DNA from: Rahnella sikkimica
Lineage (GTDB): Bacteria > Pseudomonadota > Gammaproteobacteria > Enterobacterales > Enterobacteriaceae
DNA length: 64,000 bases
Assembly: GCF_002951615.1 (NCBI RefSeq)
Contig: NZ_CP019064.1
Coordinates: 124,001-188,000, forward strand
Direction of reading: 5' to 3'
A program made the position numbers and the translations under genes. A model generated the notes under the pieces. It was not told the origin of the DNA, ran no database searches, and was given only the letters and a program-made list of their open reading frames with translations. Positions within the stretch are counted from its first letter, which is position 1, and each line of letters begins with the position of its first letter. Positions 34,790 to 45,668 of this stretch are shown in pieces.

Positions 34790-37700
34790 TCATGTGTTCT
34801 TTAAAAATTTTTTATTAAATTCATCTGCTAACGCGGGCAGTATACTATTAATTCTTTTGATATTCATAAAATGACCAGTCGCGTATCTCGTAGCCAAGTG
34901 ACAGATAAAGTCTGTAATACGTCCAGACCCATTTATGATTGTAAGAATTAAAATAAAAGTGGCAAACTGGTCCTCTCTTAAACGATTTCTATTTCTTTCT
35001 AGAACTGCGTTACAGCATGCGTTGAAAACCTTATCAATATTATATCCAAAAGGATTGCATTCATAAGTATTCCCCAACAAAATATCACTATCACTAAACC
35101 AATGTGTATAGGAAACCTTCTTCAGGTAAGAATTAAAAACAGATGCCATAAAAAAGTTGATTTCAATTTCTTCATTAAAATTCTTTACGTACTTATTAAT
35201 TAAAGAAGAAATATAAATCCCGTGCATATCGTCTTTCGAACGGCAAAGACTGATGAAGTCATTTGGGGGTAAAATATAAGGTAATTCTGAAATACTGTGC
35301 AGCAGCACAGCCTCCTCACGGTAAGAATATTCAATGTTATTAGCTGCATCTAAAAGTATAGAGAACGTATTAGATAGAATATTCCCTGAACGATACTTAA
35401 GATAGTTTGCCACTTGTGTATCGATGGTAAAAAATGGCAGATTGCTGGACTTTAGTGCATAAAGAGATTTCATATAAACAGGACCAGTCATTTTACTGAT
35501 AATCCGAAATTCATTTGTCGAATTAGTAATCTGTAAAGTAAGCGGTGTAATAGAAGGTAAAAGTCTTTTTAGATTTTTAATAAATGTTTTAAAAACCAAC
35601 TCCAGAGTTTCAGAAGTAGTGATTGATAGTTCCCCACCAGGTCTTACATTCATTGACATATATGACTTATTATCAATATCATCTAGCCATTTACGCAAGC
35701 TATTAATATCTTCCTCAATCAAGTTTATAGTCACCCCCTGATTTACAAAGTGCTGACTCAAAGATGTAAGGCAAAGATAGACCACTGTCACAATATCACT
35801 GCTCACACCGCCACTCAGCAATTCCCCCTCATTAATGAAACCGATGTATTTAGTTCTCTTATGTGTCAGAAGTTGCAATGCAGACTTTACAGAATCATTT
35901 TTTTCTAAATAACAAGCCTGAATACTTAGGAATATACTCTCTTGAAAATCCATCATCGAGGTTTCGTTACTAATAGGGAAGAAATTCTTAATAGCCTCTA
36001 CCATTTTGTCAGGGTCACGAGGTAGATGGATTATTTGAAAAGCATCTGAACCATCATTCGACTCATGTCTTATCGCACTCGCCATTCTATACACGGCGAC
36101 ATACGGGGGTAGTTTTTCCTGCAAGGTAATAAGTTTATTCCCAACCATCACCTGAACTCCAACTTCTGCACTGAGAAGGGCTTTTCCAATTAAAGAGATA
36201 TTACTCAGAAAATATAAGTTTTGGTTAGGTTGATTGTTTAGAATTAACTTAGTGAATGTTGAACCTGAGTCAATATATTGGACTCCACATAAACAATCAT
36301 CCAAAGAAGAAGACAGAACGTGTTTCTCACGTTCAGGCCCTATCATTAGATGATTACCCACGTCAGAGACGAATTTAGCATTTTTTTCAGGGGAAATAAG
36401 GAAAAGATTCACCGAAATGAGTTCTATCAGATCATAACGATTTAACTTTGCCAAGATGCATAAAAAATTAAATACAGTGGGAGAATGTGAAATAATGACA
36501 GAAAAGTCGAAGGTATTGATGACATTCTCGGCCTCTAGGTTCTTCCTCAAACTATCAAAAGTCATTAATTTAAGAACAATAAATTGCAAATCGCTTGTGT
36601 CTTTAACACGAGCAATGACTTCCTCTGCGCGCTCAGGCATGGAATGATAGAGATAGGATTCCATTAGCTGACAGAAAACAAACGTAGGTTTATCGGTATC
36701 TATAATATTTTTTTCTGCATTATGAAAATCGAGATACCGTCCACATGAGTACAAATTAATAAGATATTGCTCGATCAGTGGAGAACACCATAGGTTTTCT
36801 CTCCGGCCTATGTACTTGGCCATAATGTCACATGCATCTTCCGGCAGATCTGTCGCACATAGCATACTTGCAACTTTAAGGATAAACATGGATGACAGTT
36901 TTCCCTCAAAATCTCCATCAAATTCAGAAAGAAATTTTAATATTTCCCTGACACTTTCACTTCCATTACCATTAATGGATAACTTAACGCAAAGTTTGGA
37001 AAAATTATTCTCAAGGATATTTTGACTACCTATAATTTCAACACCTTTGAGTACCCAATTGGAAAGCTCATCGGGTGTCAAAACATCTTTCGCCATCAAA
37101 AAGTCAGAAGTTTCAACATTTGTTTTTGAAGAGATTTCATCTACAAAATTTAGTCGATACTCTTCATCTGACTTACACCTTCTGACCACAGCCATCTTAT
37201 TATTTTCGTTAAAAGGCTCGTCAAAGAATAAAGACTTTAACTCTGCAGCAAAATCCGGATAGATTATCTTTAACAAATCCAAATTTTCGAGACATAATTT
37301 ACGCAAATCATTACTTTGCTCTTTGGTAAAGATATAAATAGGTACAATAATATTAAACATTCTTATATCGTTTCCATGATATGTCGCCATAAAAGAAACG
37401 ATATTATTTATAAGGCATTCCACTTCGTTTTTACTTTCCTGAGATAGCAACCAATAGTCGGTATTACTTAATAATGGGTTGAGACTCAATGCTTGCGTAT
37501 ACAGGAATATCACAGTGGAGTTGTTATTTGCATAAGTTTTTTTTAAATACTCTGCAATATTTCTTGCCTCAGTTGAACATTCGACCCTCATCAACCCAGC
37601 TACCAGCCCGACCAGTTCTTCTTCAGAAAACTGATATTTATTATTTTTTGCCAAAGTCAACAAATCATGTTTTTCTGTGAAAAGCTCATACTTAACCGCC

Positions 37701-38146
37701 TGGGTGTTATTGCCAGAGACAGTAAAACCCTCAAGCCTATTGCGGGCCTCCTCTTCTCCTTCTTGTCTCAAGGAGGCCCTTAAAGCCAGAGATATAGCTA
37801 AATCCTTTATCATCAGGTCTTCAGTAGAACGAATGATTTTGTACAAAATCCCTAAATCTACATGATGGTTAGCATTTTCAATGATTGAGCATCTAACATT
37901 TATTAGATGTAACAGCGAACGGACATCTTCACTTAAGTTAGCGATACTGGAGATAAATTGAATTTTTTCACGTGCTTCAGGAATACTTCGATTTGAGAGC
38001 AAATTTAAAATAGTTTGAATGGGTTCCCGTAAATTTTCCGGAATTACTGTGCTCGAAGTAATATAAATATTTTCAATATTACATTCTAACTTACTTCCCC
38101 ATACATTATCTCCCCTACCATGATGAATTTGTGTATTCTCTATCAT
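34790..38146 (-). CDS. Large alpha-solenoid protein with GreA/GreB C-terminal-like segment; putative defence effector
   Basis: 1118 aa, AT-rich. Residues 8-21 read HHGRGDNVWGSKLE, matching FGTGDNVGGNKIVN at the end of the neighbour encoded just upstream. Residues ~40-630 are leucine-rich helical repeats, TPR-solenoid-like. Around 640-685 a segment NISLIGKALLSAEVGVQVMV resembles the IGKALLGKKVGDEV core of the GreA/GreB C-terminal domain. The remaining ~430 residues are mixed and unassigned. Solenoid plus GreAB-C-like plus a C-terminal effector is an architecture described by Aravind and colleagues for biological conflict systems, but I cannot confirm a nuclease (PIN) domain by eye. It starts 3 bp after the 109-aa gene, so the two form an operon. 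Not a standard housekeeping gene. Confidence 0.7.
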   Translation of the reverse strand: MIENTQIHHGRGDNVWGSKLECNIENIYITSSTVIPENLREPIQTILNLLSNRSIPEAREKIQFISSIANLSEDVRSLLHLINVRCSIIENANHHVDLGILYKIIRSTEDLMIKDLAISLALRASLRQEGEEEARNRLEGFTVSGNNTQAVKYELFTEKHDLLTLAKNNKYQFSEEELVGLVAGLMRVECSTEARNIAEYLKKTYANNNSTVIFLYTQALSLNPLLSNTDYWLLSQESKNEVECLINNIVSFMATYHGNDIRMFNIIVPIYIFTKEQSNDLRKLCLENLDLLKIIYPDFAAELKSLFFDEPFNENNKMAVVRRCKSDEEYRLNFVDEISSKTNVETSDFLMAKDVLTPDELSNWVLKGVEIIGSQNILENNFSKLCVKLSINGNGSESVREILKFLSEFDGDFEGKLSSMFILKVASMLCATDLPEDACDIMAKYIGRRENLWCSPLIEQYLINLYSCGRYLDFHNAEKNIIDTDKPTFVFCQLMESYLYHSMPERAEEVIARVKDTSDLQFIVLKLMTFDSLRKNLEAENVINTFDFSVIISHSPTVFNFLCILAKLNRYDLIELISVNLFLISPEKNAKFVSDVGNHLMIGPEREKHVLSSSLDDCLCGVQYIDSGSTFTKLILNNQPNQNLYFLSNISLIGKALLSAEVGVQVMVGNKLITLQEKLPPYVAVYRMASAIRHESNDGSDAFQIIHLPRDPDKMVEAIKNFFPISNETSMMDFQESIFLSIQACYLEKNDSVKSALQLLTHKRTKYIGFINEGELLSGGVSSDIVTVVYLCLTSLSQHFVNQGVTINLIEEDINSLRKWLDDIDNKSYMSMNVRPGGELSITTSETLELVFKTFIKNLKRLLPSITPLTLQITNSTNEFRIISKMTGPVYMKSLYALKSSNLPFFTIDTQVANYLKYRSGNILSNTFSILLDAANNIEYSYREEAVLLHSISELPYILPPNDFISLCRSKDDMHGIYISSLINKYVKNFNEEIEINFFMASVFNSYLKKVSYTHWFSDSDILLGNTYECNPFGYNIDKVFNACCNAVLERNRNRLREDQFATFILILTIINGSGRITDFICHLATRYATGHFMNIKRINSILPALADEFNKKFLKNT

Positions 38147-38149
38147 GGC

Positions 38150-38479
38150 CTACTTACCAGTATTGACTATTTTATTTCCACCAACATTGTCACCAGTACC
38201 GAAATGAGTCTGGTTTATTGTTGTAGTGGAGCCTTCAGGAATATTCTGCAGAATCTCAACAATATCTGGCTGTGTATTTAACACCTTTTCAATTGCTTTT
38301 TGGCTCATATCTTCATTAACACTCAGCTTTTCGAGCTTATCGGCCAAGATTTCTACATGTTGGTCACTGGTGATAAACTCAGTCAACTTTTTCTTTATGC
38401 CCTCCTTCGTATATGAAAGTCCCGTAGAAAAAATATCGTAAATACTTCTGGCAAGAATTGCTGTTGTCAAGGCGCTCAT
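38150..38479 (-). CDS. Small helical partner protein with GDNV motif
   Basis: 109 aa, preceded by GAGGAG. Residues 1-85 are mostly helical (IYDIFSTGLSYTKEGIKKKL, AIEKVLNTQPDIVEILQNIP). Residues ~86-109 form a short Gly/Asn-rich tail TTINQTHFGTGDNVGGNKIV, matching the N-terminal motif of the 1118-aa protein encoded next. Such GDNVxGxK tails and heads are seen in multidomain bacterial conflict proteins and may let partners assemble. Function unknown. The gene pair, the shared motif and the AT-rich, unlinked setting suggest a two-component system. Confidence 0.65.
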   Translation of the reverse strand: MSALTTAILARSIYDIFSTGLSYTKEGIKKKLTEFITSDQHVEILADKLEKLSVNEDMSQKAIEKVLNTQPDIVEILQNIPEGSTTTINQTHFGTGDNVGGNKIVNTGK

Positions 38480-38751
38480 TATTTACTCCTCAATTGAAAT
38501 CAGCCAATTTCGGCTCCGACCAATATAAGTTAAACGTGTTCCAGTATTTTAGCAATTACAGACCCATCAAAATCAGTACTAAACTCCCTAAGTCCATTAA
38601 ACCACACATGGTGACAGTAGATCCTTACAGGGCAAGAGACAATTCGAATCATTCAGCCTTAACGCATGTTGGTACGCAGACTCGTCACTCGTCAGTAATC
38701 ACGACATCCATAATAGGCAGCCTGGGGGAACCCCAACATAGTGAAAACTGC

Positions 38752-38782
38752 ATTGGGCAGTCTGCGGGTAAACCCCAATCCG
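38752..38782 (+). repeat. Partial copy of the GGGTAAACCCC repeat
   Basis: ATTGGGCAGTCTGCGGGTAA followed by ACCCCAATCCG matches the distal part of the repeats at 34039-34120 and 61587-61663 (CAGTCTnGGGGTAAACCCCAATC). The DnaA-box half is absent. Confidence 0.75.
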
Positions 38783-38836
38783 GGAAAAATAAGAGCGTAC
38801 GAGTGAAAGCTGGTCGAGAAGGTTGCCCAGGCTCAT

Positions 38837-38877
38837 GGAAAAGGAGAAGGAGAAGGAGAAAGAGAAGGAGAAGGGAT
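38837..38877 (+). repeat. Purine tract of GGAGAA-like units
   Basis: About six imperfect GGAGAA/AGAGAA units in a row, all purine on the plus strand, in non-coding DNA. Prone to replication slippage. Confidence 0.7.
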
Positions 38878-38977
38878 CGACCATAGTAACTTTGCTGCCA
38901 TAACAAATTATGGCAGGGCAATAGAAAAACCTGATACTTAAGCAAAAGCATATAAATAAGAAATCTATTTATTAGCG

Positions 38978-39583
38978 CTATGTGTTCTTTGAAAGAATTT
39001 TATTAAATTCAGCCACTAACTCAGGCAGAATGATATTAACTTCTTTGATATTCATAAAATGGCCAGTGACGTATCTTGAAGCTAAGTGGCGAATAAAGTC
39101 TTTGATAAGTCCAGAATCAACTTTGTTAATAAGAATTAAATAGAATTTCGCAAACTTGTACTCTACTGATTGTGTCTTATTGCTTGCAACAATTGCGTTA
39201 CAGCATGCATTGAAAACCTTATCAACATTACCACCAAAAGGATTATTTTCATAAGTATTTCTCAGCAGGAAATTCTTATCATTAAATAAATCGGCACGAA
39301 AAACCTTCAATAAATAAGAATAGAATATGTGGGTCATGAATTCGTATAACTTAATTTCTTCATTTAATTCCCCGCGTACTTATTAATTAATGATGAAATA
39401 TATATACCATGACTATCTTCTTTGACTTTAGAAATACTTAAGAAATCTAGAGGGGGAGAACGTACGGAAAATCAGAAATACAGTGAAGCAGTAAAGACTC
39501 TTCCCGTAGAGAGTATTTAACATTATGAGCCGCATCTGAAAGTATTGAGAACACATTAGAAATAACACCTCCCAAACAAAACT
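38978..39583 (-). pseudogene. Decayed duplicate of the tail of the 1118-aa gene
   Basis: The last ~118 residues (NTYENNPFGGNVDKVFNACC, RHLASRYVTGHFMNIKEVN, ending KILSKNT) closely parallel the end of the 1118-aa protein (NTYECNPFGYNIDKVFNACC, ending KFLKNT). A frameshifted upstream part (GGVISNVFSILSDAAHNVKY, 39450-39583) parallels its residues around 915-945. The 3' flanking DNA, including the TGCCATAA hairpin, is copied too. It stops abruptly near 39583. This is the end of a lost tandem copy of the operon, not an intact gene. Confidence 0.8.
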
Positions 39584-39842
39584 TGTGATAAAGCGGAGCA
39601 GTATCCCGTTGCATCCGCTGTTTCCCTGATACTGAGTTTCTTAACCTGCCGGTAGTACAGGACTTTCTGATGACGCTCTTTATCGGCCTGTTTTCCCGGT
39701 ATTTACTCAGCATATGTGCGCATTCAATTCCCTGTTTATGCCGCAGGCGGCGGCTCAGCTCGTCCTTATGCAACATAGCGACCCATCTTATTGATGGCGG
39801 TTATTCACGGCGCGGGTAGCCGTATATGCAATTTTACTGGCA
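39584..39842. other. Junction DNA with an unassigned coding remnant
   Basis: Minus-strand frames read KQADKERHQKVLYYRQVKKL and SIRETADATGYCSALSQV, reminiscent of the helix-turn-helix end of a recombinase or transposase, broken by stops. Nothing intact. Confidence 0.35.
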
Positions 39843-41504
39843 TCAGAAGCTTTGCCAGTTCCCTTCCGTTGACTCCCCGTTGTTCCTGGCGGCGCGTCCG
39901 TCAGGTAAAGATGGCTTTAAGCCTACACTACCTGTCGATGTGGGCAGTCCCTTTACCGGGGGGGAGCCGATGACAAAGGTCGAAACCAGCTGGTTCAGCA
40001 CGTTAGCCTGCTCCATCAGCGAGTTTGCGGCTGCTGATGCTTCTTCAACTAGTGCAGCATTCTGTTGTGTCACGTCGTCCATCTGATTCACCGCCTGGTG
40101 GACCTGACCGATGCCCAGCATCTGTTCGTGAGCGGCGGCCGCAATTTCATTGACAAGGTCTGCAACCTGCCCGATAGCGTCCTTCAGGCTCCCCATGTTA
40201 TTCCCAACCTCTTCCGCCTGCTGTGCGCCTGTTTCTACAAAACGCATTGAGGACTCAATGAGCACTTTTATTTCGCGCGCTGAAGACGACGAGCGCTGCG
40301 CAAGATTGCGAACCTCTCCAGCCACTACAGCAAATCCACGACCTTGCTCGCCCGCCCGCGCCGCCTCAACCGCTGCATTGAGTGCCAGAATGTTAGTCTG
40401 AAAAGCAATGCCCTCTATGACGGAAATAATATCCGTGATTTTTGTTGAGCTGCCTCTGATATCGGACATGGTCTGGAGCATCGTGGTTACCTTCTGCGCG
40501 CTGTCTTCTGAGAGACTACGGGCGTTCTGCGAGAGCTGGCTCGCGGTGTCGGTATTCTCTGCCGTCTGACGGACCGTTTCGCTCAGCTCCGACATGCTGG
40601 CCGCCGTCTGTTCCAAGGAAGCCGCCTGCTCCTCGGTTCTGGCTGACAGGTCCTCATTGCCTGCGGATATCTGCACAGAGGCCGTGCTCACGGACTGGGA
40701 TGATGTGCTCACGGACATCAGCGAAGCCGCAACATTTCCTGCAAGCTCGTTATATGCCCTTGCCATCAGGCCAATTTCATCATTACGCGAGTCGTCAACC
40801 CGGAGAGTAAGGTCAAGGCGTGAATTTGCCAGCTGCATGGTGGACCGCATGGCATTAAGATTTCTCCGGATGCCGGTTATCGTTCTAACAGCGAAAAAAG
40901 CCAGCACAAAAATAACGACCGCTGAGCCACCGATCATACCCCATAAAGATTTCTGATAAATTCGGGTGTTATGAACGTTGAGCGACTCTACAATATCCAC
41001 GTTCAGTTTCAGCTGTTTCTGATAGCCGGCGATCAGGGTGCGGGCAGATGAACCACTGCCGTTACTACCCTCGATTGCCGTAAGCGATATGGCGTCATTC
41101 TGCGATCGTGACCCCTGAAGGAAAGCCGGGAGCCTGCTACGGAAGTCTTTAATGTTGGTAAATGCAGCCTCAGTCATCTCCCTGTCTTCTTTATTGGAAA
41201 TATTATTTTCGAGATAATAACGATTAAGTGACTCCAGCTGACTTACCTTCTCGTCGAGGAGCTTCTCTAGGTTGGCCTGCCTCGCCAGGTCAGTTGAGCT
41301 CTGATGGCGATACATCAAGTTAATCAGCTGGTTGCTGCCATCCACCAGTTTTCCCATTACTATAATGGAGGGGGTTGCATTACTTTGTATGTACTGGAAG
41401 CGTGATTGAAACCCCGTCAGCACCAGTACAGCTACGATTATCAGAGTGATAAACGAGGCGATCAATAAAGAAAAGATTGTGAGCAGCCTCTGTGTAATCG
41501 TCAT
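39843..41504 (-). CDS. Methyl-accepting chemotaxis protein
   Basis: 553 aa. The first membrane helix is at residues ~8-32, a four-helix-type periplasmic sensor domain at ~33-185, a second helix near 190-210, a HAMP domain near 212-265, and a long coiled-coil signalling domain. The hairpin tip [20 protein letters not shown] near residue 375 is perfectly canonical, as is [19 protein letters not shown]. The ligand is unknown; TarH-type sensor domains bind amino acids and related molecules. AGGTGG precedes the ATG. It would feed the host's chemotaxis system. A second, decayed receptor fragment lies at 47.6-48.1 kb. Confidence 0.95.
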   Translation of the reverse strand: MTITQRLLTIFSLLIASFITLIIVAVLVLTGFQSRFQYIQSNATPSIIVMGKLVDGSNQLINLMYRHQSSTDLARQANLEKLLDEKVSQLESLNRYYLENNISNKEDREMTEAAFTNIKDFRSRLPAFLQGSRSQNDAISLTAIEGSNGSGSSARTLIAGYQKQLKLNVDIVESLNVHNTRIYQKSLWGMIGGSAVVIFVLAFFAVRTITGIRRNLNAMRSTMQLANSRLDLTLRVDDSRNDEIGLMARAYNELAGNVAASLMSVSTSSQSVSTASVQISAGNEDLSARTEEQAASLEQTAASMSELSETVRQTAENTDTASQLSQNARSLSEDSAQKVTTMLQTMSDIRGSSTKITDIISVIEGIAFQTNILALNAAVEAARAGEQGRGFAVVAGEVRNLAQRSSSSAREIKVLIESSMRFVETGAQQAEEVGNNMGSLKDAIGQVADLVNEIAAAAHEQMLGIGQVHQAVNQMDDVTQQNAALVEEASAAANSLMEQANVLNQLVSTFVIGSPPVKGLPTSTGSVGLKPSLPDGRAARNNGESTEGNWQSF

Positions 41505-41952
41505 ATTTTTCCACCTGTTCTGTTGAAAGACTCAAAAAACCGCTAATGCGGGACTATGTGTACTTATCGGCATCAGGCGGAAAATAGTGAGCAGTATCAG
41601 CTGTCATTGGTAAGCTTCAGCCAAAGGCCGTATTGATTTATCCTGGCATCAATATTGGGAAGGGATCAGGACAGACACTGCCGCCGTGAGGGCGATTGTG
41701 GCACGCATACGGGAAGAAACGCCGAGAGTCAGCAAGTCGCAGCGCAGTTTTGACCCGAAATAAGGCTGTGATGTTACCCCGTCGGCAAGATTGACGGCAG
41801 GAGAACGGGCTCGCTAGCCTGAAAAGCGGACATTGGCAAAGAAATCCATCGAAAAACCAAATCAGGATTATTTTATAACTGAGTGATTTAAAGATTGATA
41901 CTTGAAGGGGATAAATAGAAAATGCCTGAATTAATCAGGCACTTAAATAATA
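41505..41952. other. 450-bp stretch with an IS3-type end remnant
   Basis: No gene. GATTTATCCTGGCATCAATA at 41636-41655 followed by TTGGGAAGGGATCA closely matches the terminal DNA of an IS3-type element at 61196-61228 (GATTTATCCTGGCTCCGATA, TTGGGAGGAGATCA). It is therefore an orphan IS end. Confidence 0.55.
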
Positions 41953-42357
41953 TTATTTCTTATATTGTTCGTCGGTTACGGGCTCAAGCCAAGTTGAATT
42001 AACTCCGTCAATCGATTCAACAATAGCAATGTGCGTCATTGCTGTATCTGAACTCGCTCCGTGCCAATGCTTGATGCCTTCTGGGATCCAAACAATATCG
42101 CCCACATTCATTTCGCAAATTTCTTCACCTTCTTCCTGCAACCAGCCGCGGCCTTGGGTAATGATGAGCGTCTGGCCCAGTGGATGGGTGTGCCAGTTAG
42201 TACGTGCACCAGGAGCAAACGTCACAGTTGCGCCGCCAATAGTCGCGGCGCCGGTACCGCTAAATGGTGAATCAATTCTTACTTGGCCAGTAAACCAGCT
42301 TTCAGGGCCTACGATTGATGCCTGTGAACCACTTTTGATAATTTTCATGTTGTCCAT
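41953..42357 (-). CDS. Cupin-domain protein
   Basis: 134 aa. A single conserved beta-barrel with the metal-binding set of cupin motif 1 (RTNWHTHPLGQTLIITQGRG, residues ~52-71) and motif 2 (IPEGIKHWHGA, near 92-102). The His residues needed for metal binding are present. It follows a carboxymuconolactone-decarboxylase-like gene by 48 bp on the same strand; this pairing is common in enterobacteria and is usually controlled by a divergent LysR regulator, as here. The substrate is unknown; a small carbonyl or quinone-like compound is plausible. AGAGGAA precedes the ATG. Confidence 0.88.
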   Translation of the reverse strand: MDNMKIIKSGSQASIVGPESWFTGQVRIDSPFSGTGAATIGGATVTFAPGARTNWHTHPLGQTLIITQGRGWLQEEGEEICEMNVGDIVWIPEGIKHWHGASSDTAMTHIAIVESIDGVNSTWLEPVTDEQYKK

Positions 42358-42405
42358 TAGGTTTCCTCTGTTAGAAAATTTGAGATGTTGATTTACAAAA
42401 GCCAG

Positions 42406-43137
42406 TTATTTTTGACGTGTAATAAATACTTCTTTAAATACAGGTAATGCTGAGAAAATATTTGGCCAACCTGCATAAAATGCTAAATGCGTCAGCACTT
42501 CTGAGGCTTGGTCATGCGTTAATCCATTATCCATCGCTCGGTTCAAATGGAATGGAATTTGAGCTACCTGACCTGCTGCAACGAGAGCCGCAACGGTTAC
42601 CAGGCTTCGGTCGCGAGGCGCCAAAGCAGGGCGAAGCCAAAGATTACGAAAAAGGTAATCCGTTGTGTTTTTGACGACACCCGGGGAGGTGCTGCCAAAA
42701 TTATCCTCAACAAATTTTGCTCTCTGTGCTTCTGTATTCTCGTCTAACGGTAATAGGTCGTCATTTGAGGTTGGCAGTTCAGATAGGTTAACTTTATGAC
42801 GCTCAAACACTTCTTTTGTGGGCAAGATCGCAGCCATAGCATTGCCCCAGCCTGCATAAAAAGCTAGATGAGTGATAATCTCTGAAATCTCAGAGGGTTT
42901 AACACTGTTATCAATGGCACGATCAAGCATTGGTGACATTTCAACTTGAATATTGCGTGTAATGACCGCAGCTAAAGTGATCATACTTCTGTCACGAGGT
43001 GATAATTCGTCTTTATCCCATACTTTAATCCAAACATTTTCAAGCAAATCATTTTTCGTAAAATCTTTGAGCGCTGGCGCGACCATTTTGATTTCATCAA
43101 GAGTTGGGGTTGTTGTTTTATTTTTCTGATTGCTCAT
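42406..43137 (-). CDS. Carboxymuconolactone decarboxylase-family protein, two-domain
   Basis: 243 aa with two repeats of the family's helical domain: DELSPRDRSMITLAAVITRN...ITHLAFYAGWGNAMAA and LAPRDRSLVTVAALVAAGQV...LTHLAFYAGWPNIFSA. The AhpD-type CxxC motif is absent, so a peroxidase role is unlikely; it is closer to gamma-carboxymuconolactone decarboxylase-like proteins. First gene of a two-gene operon with the cupin, divergent from the LysR gene. GAGGAA lies 10 bp before the ATG. Confidence 0.88.
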   Translation of the reverse strand: MSNQKNKTTTPTLDEIKMVAPALKDFTKNDLLENVWIKVWDKDELSPRDRSMITLAAVITRNIQVEMSPMLDRAIDNSVKPSEISEIITHLAFYAGWGNAMAAILPTKEVFERHKVNLSELPTSNDDLLPLDENTEAQRAKFVEDNFGSTSPGVVKNTTDYLFRNLWLRPALAPRDRSLVTVAALVAAGQVAQIPFHLNRAMDNGLTHDQASEVLTHLAFYAGWPNIFSALPVFKEVFITRQK

Positions 43138-43268
43138 GAAAATTTTTTCCTCTAGGAATAAAAGCCTGAATTTTACAAAGGGATTTAACCTTTGGCTGAA
43201 AGGCGTAGAAAGATCTTATCGCGAACAAGACCTCATGATAATATGCAAAAATAGGAATACACTTATTC

Positions 43269-44168
43269 ATGGGTGCATTAATGATTCAGGAAAATTTAAG
43301 CGATCTTTTCGCGTTTATGACCGTCGCCCAAGTGGGCAACTTCACTAAAGCTGCTGCTCAGTTAAGGGTCTCTCAATCTGCCTTAAGCCGAACAATCAAG
43401 GCATTAGAAGAGCGCATGGGATTTGCTTTATTGACAAGAACCACACGAAGTATGCGTATAACTGACGCTGGACAAAAAGTTCTTGAGGCGATCGTGCCAA
43501 GGTTCACTGAGCTGGATCATGATCTTGCTGCCTTAAGCGATTTGAGCAGTAAGCCAAACGGGACAATAAGAATTACCACGATTGATTATGCTGCCGAGAC
43601 CTACATATGGCCTAAATTGATGCCGCTTTTGAAAAAATATCCTGAGCTTCGAATCGAGTTAATTAACGACTATAGCCTTGCTAACATTGTTCAGGAGCGT
43701 TATGACATCGGTATTCGATTAGGAGACCAAATTGAAAAAGATATGGTTGCTAAACGGATTGGCCCCGACATGACTATGGCAATTGTTGGTTCCCCAAACT
43801 ATTTAAAAAAATGTCCTGCTCCGGAGACACCGCAGGAGTTATTGAAGCATAACTGTATAAATTTAAGGTTGCCTACGCATGATTCCCTTATGTCTTGGGA
43901 TTTGAAGAAAGGTGGTCAGCAAGTGTCAGTGCAGGTAGAAGGCCAGCTTATCTTTAATACTAGTTATCAGATGCTTAATGCTGTTATTGATGGATTTGGA
44001 TTAGCTTATCTTCCCAAAGAGATGGTTGAAAAGCATGTTCAAACAGGAACGTTGACCTGGGTACTGGAAGAATGGCATCCAACTTATGTTGGTTTTCATT
44101 TGTATTATCGCAGCCGCAAGCAAAAGTCTTTAGCGACCACACTTGTCATTGATGCATTAACCCTTTGA
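43269..44168 (+). CDS. LysR-type regulator
   Basis: 299 aa (296 if the better-looking ATG at 43281 is used; neither has a strong ribosome-binding site). N-terminal winged helix-turn-helix: NFTKAAAQLRVSQSALSRTI near residues 24-43, then an effector-binding domain (GFGLAYLPKEMVEKHV near 240). It is divergent from the decarboxylase-like/cupin pair with a ~130-bp gap, so it probably controls them in response to an unidentified compound. Confidence 0.93.
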   Translation: MGALMIQENLSDLFAFMTVAQVGNFTKAAAQLRVSQSALSRTIKALEERMGFALLTRTTRSMRITDAGQKVLEAIVPRFTELDHDLAALSDLSSKPNGTIRITTIDYAAETYIWPKLMPLLKKYPELRIELINDYSLANIVQERYDIGIRLGDQIEKDMVAKRIGPDMTMAIVGSPNYLKKCPAPETPQELLKHNCINLRLPTHDSLMSWDLKKGGQQVSVQVEGQLIFNTSYQMLNAVIDGFGLAYLPKEMVEKHVQTGTLTWVLEEWHPTYVGFHLYYRSRKQKSLATTLVIDALTL

Positions 44169-44285
44169 ATATATTGATTAAATACGCACTAAAGACCTTA
44201 CAACAAAATTGAAAAAAACCTCAAGGCGTACTTGACCTAATCTTTTTCTCGAACTATCACAATAGTAGGGCTGCTTTGAGCGAAG

Positions 44286-44357
44286 TATAGTCATTCGTAC
44301 CCTGAGAATTACACTTTGAAGTGATTCAGGGTATGCGCTTACTGATTACGAATAATG
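44286..44357 (+). repeat. 72-bp direct repeat, copy 1
   Basis: Matches 63928-63999 at about 66 of 72 positions. Its centre is a long imperfect hairpin: ACCCTGA and TCAGGGT outside, ACACTT and AAGTG inside. Both copies are followed by TATGCGCTTA and a GATTACGAATA-type stretch. Function unknown. Confidence 0.85.
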
Positions 44358-44417
44358 AGCGAGAATCATGTGATGATCGCTGCTTATCTTTCGAACCCGT
44401 AGGTGCTCCTGTAGTGG

Positions 44418-45668
<1,251 letters not shown>

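Larger units (their letters stand above)
38480..38977. other. 500-bp stretch with repeats between two copies of the same gene tail
   Basis: No gene. It holds a partial copy of the DnaA-box repeat's palindromic end (38752-38782), a related GGGGGAACCCC palindrome at 38724-38734, a GGAGAA-rich tract (38837-38877), and a second copy of the terminator hairpin (38896-38915). Confidence 0.6.

Noticed and set aside
38837..38877. Purine-rich tract considered as a CRISPR-like or coding repeat
   Set aside because: Units are only 6 bp, imperfect and without spacers; a simple slippage-prone tract.
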